A stretch of DNA of 64,000 bases from Dipteronia dyeriana (taxonomy: Eukaryota; Streptophyta; Magnoliopsida; Sapindales; Sapindaceae): the NCBI GenBank assembly GCA_032871835.1, contig CM065296.1, forward strand, positions 112,168,146-112,232,145, given 5' to 3'. Of the stretch, positions 63,019 to 64,000 are shown piece by piece. Positions within the stretch are counted from its first letter, which is position 1, and every line of letters starts with the position of its first letter. A model generated the notes under the pieces. That model did not search any database. It saw only the letters and a program-made list of their open reading frames with translations, and was not told the DNA's origin. The position numbers and the translations under genes were made by a program.

Positions 63019-63189
63019 GGAAAAGGAAGCACTCAGCAAACAAGTGGCAAGCCTATCTTACAAAGGATAAGGCTAGAGACGGAGGCCGACATACAACAAT
63101 AATTATACAAAAGTCAACAAAGCACTAGAAAGCTGTTCTGGCAGCTGGCAAACGCACTAATAATTTTACAGATAGGGTAGGCGAGACAA

Positions 63190-63938
63190 CTATGGATTGC
63201 TGAGGTTGCAGATGGCGTGGTATTCATCGTCTGAGTCAAAAGCCCCACAAATGGAACAGGGCCACGTGTCAGCCTGGTCTTGGGAATCCAGAAGATAAGA
63301 GTTCTGGAATGGGTGCCAGCTTCTTGCTGGGTCCCGTGGGACCTCTGGGAGGATGAAAAGGACGTCCGTTGTGTCATTGTTGACGTCACAAAGGAAATTG
63401 AGGAGAGAAATCTGGATACCGGTCCGATACAGTCTTTCGTAGTCATACGAAGTATCCCATTCGTAGCTGATATTGGAGGACCAAAGAAGCTGGGTATGTG
63501 GGTTGTGCCAGTAGGGCCTGCTAAAAGCCCAAATGCAACATACTTTGAAGGCCGGTTCTAAGTCCATTTTCCAAAGATGGTATTGGTCCATTAGCCTGGT
63601 AAGTTCGGTACGCCAGACGGATAGAGGATTCAACCACTGTAGAAGGTTCGGAGGTTAGGAAAGGTCGGGCTCTGGACGAAGCCGTATAATGCTTGGAGAG
63701 GAAAAATTATGGCATGGTGGTGGAGGACCGATAAGCACCATAGGAACCATAGTACTTGGTCGGAATAATAGTAAAAGGGTGGAGATATAAAAGGATCGAG
63801 GAAAGGTTTGCTAGGGTTGGCTAATTGGTGGTGGCAACCCTGATCGTTGATCTGGGCAAGATACCTGGGGAGGTATAATTTTGCGAAGTCATGGACCTGT
63901 TGAACAGAGGGAATATGGCCCGGTGGTAGGGTAGCCAT
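63190..63938 (-). pseudogene. Unidentified decayed protein, probably the last ORF of a retroelement or pararetrovirus
   Basis: Two minus-strand open segments in different frames (63938-63630 and 63633-63190) that would form one product of about 245 residues if the frame shift or a splice between them were allowed for. The first is rich in Pro, Tyr and Trp. The second contains a YHLWKMDLEPAF segment, an ILPEVPRDPARSWHP segment and a C-terminal CSICGAF-DSDDEYH-C pattern that could bind zinc. I cannot assign a known domain. The last ORF of a florendovirus-type genome is one possibility. It is incomplete at the upstream side, towards the window edge. Confidence 0.4.
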
Positions 63939-64000
63939 AAATTCTGGCGGGAAAGTAGGAGGTGGTGGAACTACAGACGGAGCTGTTGAGGAAGAGGCCT

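Larger units (their letters stand above)
62650..64000 (-). mobile_element. Candidate endogenous pararetrovirus (caulimovirid-like) fragment
   Basis: Read on the minus strand, decayed coding sequence (63938-63190) is followed by a compact promoter (TATA box at about 63012-63018), a nearby AATAAA (62967-62972) and then a sequence resembling the initiator-Met tRNA primer-binding site (62833-62845). Coding followed by promoter and then primer site is the order expected of a circular pararetrovirus genome, not of an LTR element, where the primer site precedes coding. The flanking TA repeats are a setting I recall being reported for florendoviruses. No RT domain lies inside the window, so the assignment is tentative. 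An LTR retroelement is the alternative. Confidence 0.4.

Overview
This is a plant nuclear genomic window, almost certainly from a eudicot. The signs are spliced genes with GT-AG introns, AT-rich intergenic DNA, and plant-specific families: an SBT1-type subtilase, a PRISE (progesterone 5-beta-reductase / iridoid synthase) enzyme cluster, a TGD5-like glycine-rich protein, and plant-type LTR, LINE, hAT, Harbinger and Mutator-like transposons. The species cannot be fixed from the sequence. The expanded PRISE cluster is compatible with an asterid but does not prove it.

Layout. 1-10.5 kb is a gene-free block of small DNA transposons: two copies of a Mutator-like family with minisatellite interiors, two hAT-type MITEs, two foldback elements and a Tourist-like MITE. 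10.7-28 kb is the gene-rich core: an intronless SBT1.7-like subtilase (+), a SINE, a PRMT2/Rmt2-like ankyrin-methyltransferase (-), a Syntaxin-6-N-domain protein with a C-terminal anchor (+), a tail-anchored cytochrome b5 (-) and a TGD5-like glycine-rich protein (+). 28-38.7 kb holds a G/C-tract element, a complete but inactivated Ty3/gypsy chromovirus (29594-37647, TSD TAAAG) and a large foldback element. 39-53.6 kb is a PRISE cluster: an intact + gene, a heavily damaged - pseudogene and an intact - gene. Retroelement debris lies between them: a LINE ORF1 relic split by a probable solo LTR, an L1 LINE lodged in a Ty1/copia remnant, a Harbinger transposase relic and a hAT MITE. 54.3-61.5 kb has two more minisatellite-bearing Mutator-like copies. 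The second is interrupted by a 3776-bp hAT transposon with an 8-bp TSD and a long open transposase frame. 61.5-64 kb ends in (TA)n repeats next to what looks like a decayed endogenous pararetrovirus fragment.

How the genes relate. The subtilase is secreted, the Syntaxin-6-type protein and cytochrome b5 are endomembrane proteins, and TGD5 acts in ER-to-plastid lipid transfer. The Syntaxin-6-type gene and the TGD5-like gene are near neighbours here, as I recall their Arabidopsis counterparts to be (At1g27700/At1g27695), which suggests conserved microsynteny. The PRISE genes are NADPH-dependent enone reductases that arose by local duplication.

The strongest leads are the Mutator-like family with quantised 24-bp or 21-bp arrays, the nearly intact hAT element nested inside one copy of it, the GC-AG intron in one PRISE gene, the TGD5/Syntaxin-6 synteny, and the pararetrovirus-like edge fragment. 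All intron-exon models were read by eye from splice signals and reading frame.
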